From the NCBI GenBank assembly GCA_900317215.1, contig ONFW01000010.1, positions 1 to 7,530 of the forward strand: 7,530 nucleotides of DNA, given 5' to 3'. Positions within the stretch are counted from its first letter, which is position 1. The number at the start of each line of letters is the position of its first letter. Both the position numbers and the translations under genes were made by a program. Source of the stretch: an uncultured Eubacteriales bacterium. GTDB lineage: Bacteria > Bacillota > Clostridia > Oscillospirales > Acutalibacteraceae. Positions 6,064-7,530 of this stretch are shown one piece after another. The notes under the pieces were generated by a model. The model saw nothing but the letters and a program-made list of their open reading frames with translations, was not told the DNA's origin and did not search any database.

Positions 6064-7380
6064 ATGGCAAACAAGGACGATTCCAAAAAAAATATATATT
6101 GCTCCTTCTGCGGCAAGTCACAGGATTCTGTGGGGAAAATGGTGCAGGGCGCAGGTGCATTCATCTGCGATGAGTGCATAAGGCTCTGCAATTCTTTGCT
6201 GAAAAACGATCCCTTTCCCGAGCAGGAGGATGAGCTTTCTATCGGAGAGCTTGATGATCTTCCCACGCCTGCACAGATAAAGGAAAAGCTTGACGAATAC
6301 GTTATCGGTCAGGAGGAGGCAAAGATAGCTCTCTCTGTATCGGTTTATAACCACTACAAGAGAATAAACTGCCTTGATGACGACGATGATGTTGAGCTCA
6401 ACAAGAGTAACGTGCTGCTTCTCGGGCCTTCGGGCGTTGGCAAGACCCTTTTAGCCCAGACTCTTGCAAGGATACTTGATGTTCCCTTTGCTATAGCGGA
6501 CGCTACTACTCTCACAGAGGCGGGATATGTCGGTGAGGACGTTGAAAACATACTTCTCCGTCTTATACAGGCGGCGGATTATGATATGGCTCGTGCAAAG
6601 AGGGGCATTATCTATGTCGATGAGATAGACAAGATCGCAAGGAAATCCGAGAATCCGTCTATAACACGTGATGTAAGCGGAGAGGGCGTGCAGCAGGCGC
6701 TTCTTAAAATACTTGAAGGAACTGTCTCAAATGTTCCGCCTCAGGGCGGCAGAAAGCATCCGCAGCAGGAGTTTATCCAGATAGATACCACCAACATTCT
6801 GTTTATCTGCGGCGGAGCCTTTGACGGACTTGAAAAGACCGTGGAAAAGCGTCTCGGTTCGTCCGTGCTTGGCTTCAACGCTGCTATCAGGACAAAAAAG
6901 GAGCTTGACACAACAAGCTGGATGTCGGATGTTATCCCTCAGGATCTTGTAAAGTTCGGGCTCATTCCCGAGCTGGTAGGCAGACTGCCTGTAATAACCG
7001 CTCTCAACGGACTCGACGAGGCTTCCCTTGTCCGCATATTGAAGGAGCCTAAGGATTCGCTTGTCAAGCAGTATAAAAAGCTTTTTGATATGGACGGAGT
7101 TGAGCTTGTTTTTGAGGACGGCGCACTCACAGAGATAGCGAGAAAGGCAATAGAGCGTCATACCGGCGCAAGAGGACTTCGTTCGATAATGGAGGATATC
7201 CTGAAAAAGCTGATGTTCGAGATCCCTTCTGACGAAACTGTCATCAAGGTCACTATCACTCCCGAGACAGTCACAGACAATGCGGAGCCTGTTCTTGAAC
7301 ATTCAAAGACAAAGAGGATAAAGAAGTTCTCCACTGAGAAAAAACCAGAGAAAAAAAGATCAAGAAGGCATCCTGCGTGA
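6064..7380 (+). CDS. clpX: ATP-dependent Clp protease ATP-binding subunit ClpX
   Basis: AAA+ unfoldase hexamer that recognises tagged or damaged proteins and threads them into ClpP. The 438-residue protein begins with a zinc-binding domain (Cys13, Cys16, Cys35, Cys38). The ATPase core has Walker A GPSGVGKT (121-128), pore-1 loop GYVGED (154-159), Walker B IIYVDEID (182-189), pore-2 loop with RKH (230-232), the ClpP-docking loop LGF (269-271, IGF in many homologues) and sensor-2 GARGLR (368-373). All catalytic parts look intact. The C-terminus is unusual: residues 415-438 are about half Lys/Arg, a basic tail beyond the conserved core. The start at 6064 rests on AAGGAG 8 nt upstream. It lies 12 nt after clpP and is followed by a strong terminator; lon, often next to clpX in Firmicutes, is not adjacent. 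Confidence 0.98.
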   Translation: MANKDDSKKNIYCSFCGKSQDSVGKMVQGAGAFICDECIRLCNSLLKNDPFPEQEDELSIGELDDLPTPAQIKEKLDEYVIGQEEAKIALSVSVYNHYKRINCLDDDDDVELNKSNVLLLGPSGVGKTLLAQTLARILDVPFAIADATTLTEAGYVGEDVENILLRLIQAADYDMARAKRGIIYVDEIDKIARKSENPSITRDVSGEGVQQALLKILEGTVSNVPPQGGRKHPQQEFIQIDTTNILFICGGAFDGLEKTVEKRLGSSVLGFNAAIRTKKELDTTSWMSDVIPQDLVKFGLIPELVGRLPVITALNGLDEASLVRILKEPKDSLVKQYKKLFDMDGVELVFEDGALTEIARKAIERHTGARGLRSIMEDILKKLMFEIPSDETVIKVTITPETVTDNAEPVLEHSKTKRIKKFSTEKKPEKKRSRRHPA

Positions 7381-7394
7381 TGTTCAATAAAAGC

Positions 7395-7425
7395 AAAGGC
7401 ACGGCTGATATCAGACCGTGCCTTT
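7395..7425. terminator. Strong, probably bidirectional rho-independent terminator after clpX
   Basis: AAAGGCACGG (7395-7404) and CCGTGCCTTT (7416-7425) form a perfect 10-bp stem. The loop can add a CTG/CAG pairing with a bulged A. On the + strand it continues as TTTATTATTAT, ending clpX 14 nt after its stop. Read on the minus strand the stem is followed by TTTGCTTTTATTG, an even better U-tract, so it would also stop transcription arriving from the right. Confidence 0.9.
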
Positions 7426-7530
7426 ATTATTATGATCCGCTTTCCTTGGCTTGCTGCCGAATGGATAATTGACAATGAATATACCCAGGCAAACAAGGAG
7501 CAGAGAAACAAGGTTTGTCAGCGTGAAGAT
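7411..7530 (-). CDS. Possible C-terminal end of a membrane protein, partial
   Basis: On the minus strand a frame is open from the window edge for 39 residues and stops at TGA (7413-7411). Visible residues 4-20 (LTNLVSLLLVCLGIFIV) look like one transmembrane helix, followed by a polar, partly basic tail (NYPFGSKPRKADHNNKGTV). Convergence with clpX, codon endings that look coding, and the minus-strand U-tract of the terminator just beyond the stop all fit a real gene end. Against it, the stop codon sits in the hairpin loop and the frame is short enough to be chance. The product is not recognised. Confidence 0.35.
   Translation of the reverse strand: MFTLTNLVSLLLVCLGIFIVNYPFGSKPRKADHNNKGTV

Noticed and set aside
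6727..7302. A 191-codon open frame on the minus strand opposite clpX
   Set aside because: No family motifs, no ribosome binding site that stands out, and full overlap with conserved ClpX coding sequence.
7469..7530. TTGACA (7469-7474) as a promoter -35, and a short + strand frame from ATG at 7475
   Set aside because: No -10-like hexamer occurs at suitable spacing, and the ATG has no ribosome binding site upstream; the frame is short and runs off the window.
1..7530. CRISPR arrays, tRNA or rRNA genes, transposases, phage or defence genes
   Set aside because: Looked for on both strands and not seen. The window is almost fully occupied by recognisable housekeeping genes.

Overview
The window looks like ordinary chromosomal housekeeping DNA from a low-to-mid GC Gram-positive bacterium. 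The best guess is a Clostridia member of the Ruminococcus/Oscillospiraceae type. The reasons are strong AGGAGG-type ribosome binding sites, frequent AGG/AGA/ATA codons, a tig-clpP-clpX order, an RNase HII fused to a YraN-type nuclease domain, and sigma-A-like promoter spacing. The genus is inferred from gene content and sequence style, not from a search. I see no transposase, CRISPR array, phage gene, tRNA or rRNA.

Left half (1-3930, all + strand): four tightly packed genes that look like one transcription unit. They are the 3' part of an rnhB-yraN fusion, an M19 family dipeptidase overlapping it by ATGA, threonine synthase (thrC), and a calcineurin-like metallophosphoesterase. Gaps between them are -4, 18 and 10 nt. 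The functions (RNA primer or ribonucleotide removal, peptide turnover, threonine synthesis, an unknown phosphoesterase) do not form one pathway.

Middle (3931-4071): a 141-nt intergenic region with a very good promoter, TTGATA-17-TATAAT with an extended -10. An 8-bp perfect inverted repeat brackets its -35 and predicted start site, and a 13-bp palindrome lies further upstream.

Right half (4072-7380, + strand): trigger factor (tig), clpP and clpX, the nascent-chain chaperone and the ClpXP protease. A 114-nt gap between tig and clpP holds a nested inverted repeat that could be a partial terminator, an attenuator or a miniature repeat element. clpX carries an unusually basic C-terminal tail and is followed by a strong, probably bidirectional terminator at 7395-7425. 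Beyond it, the last 120 bases may hold the C-terminal end of a membrane protein on the minus strand.

I do not find a convincing new biological system. The most worthwhile leads are the two intergenic regions flanking tig, the fused nuclease and the ClpX tail.
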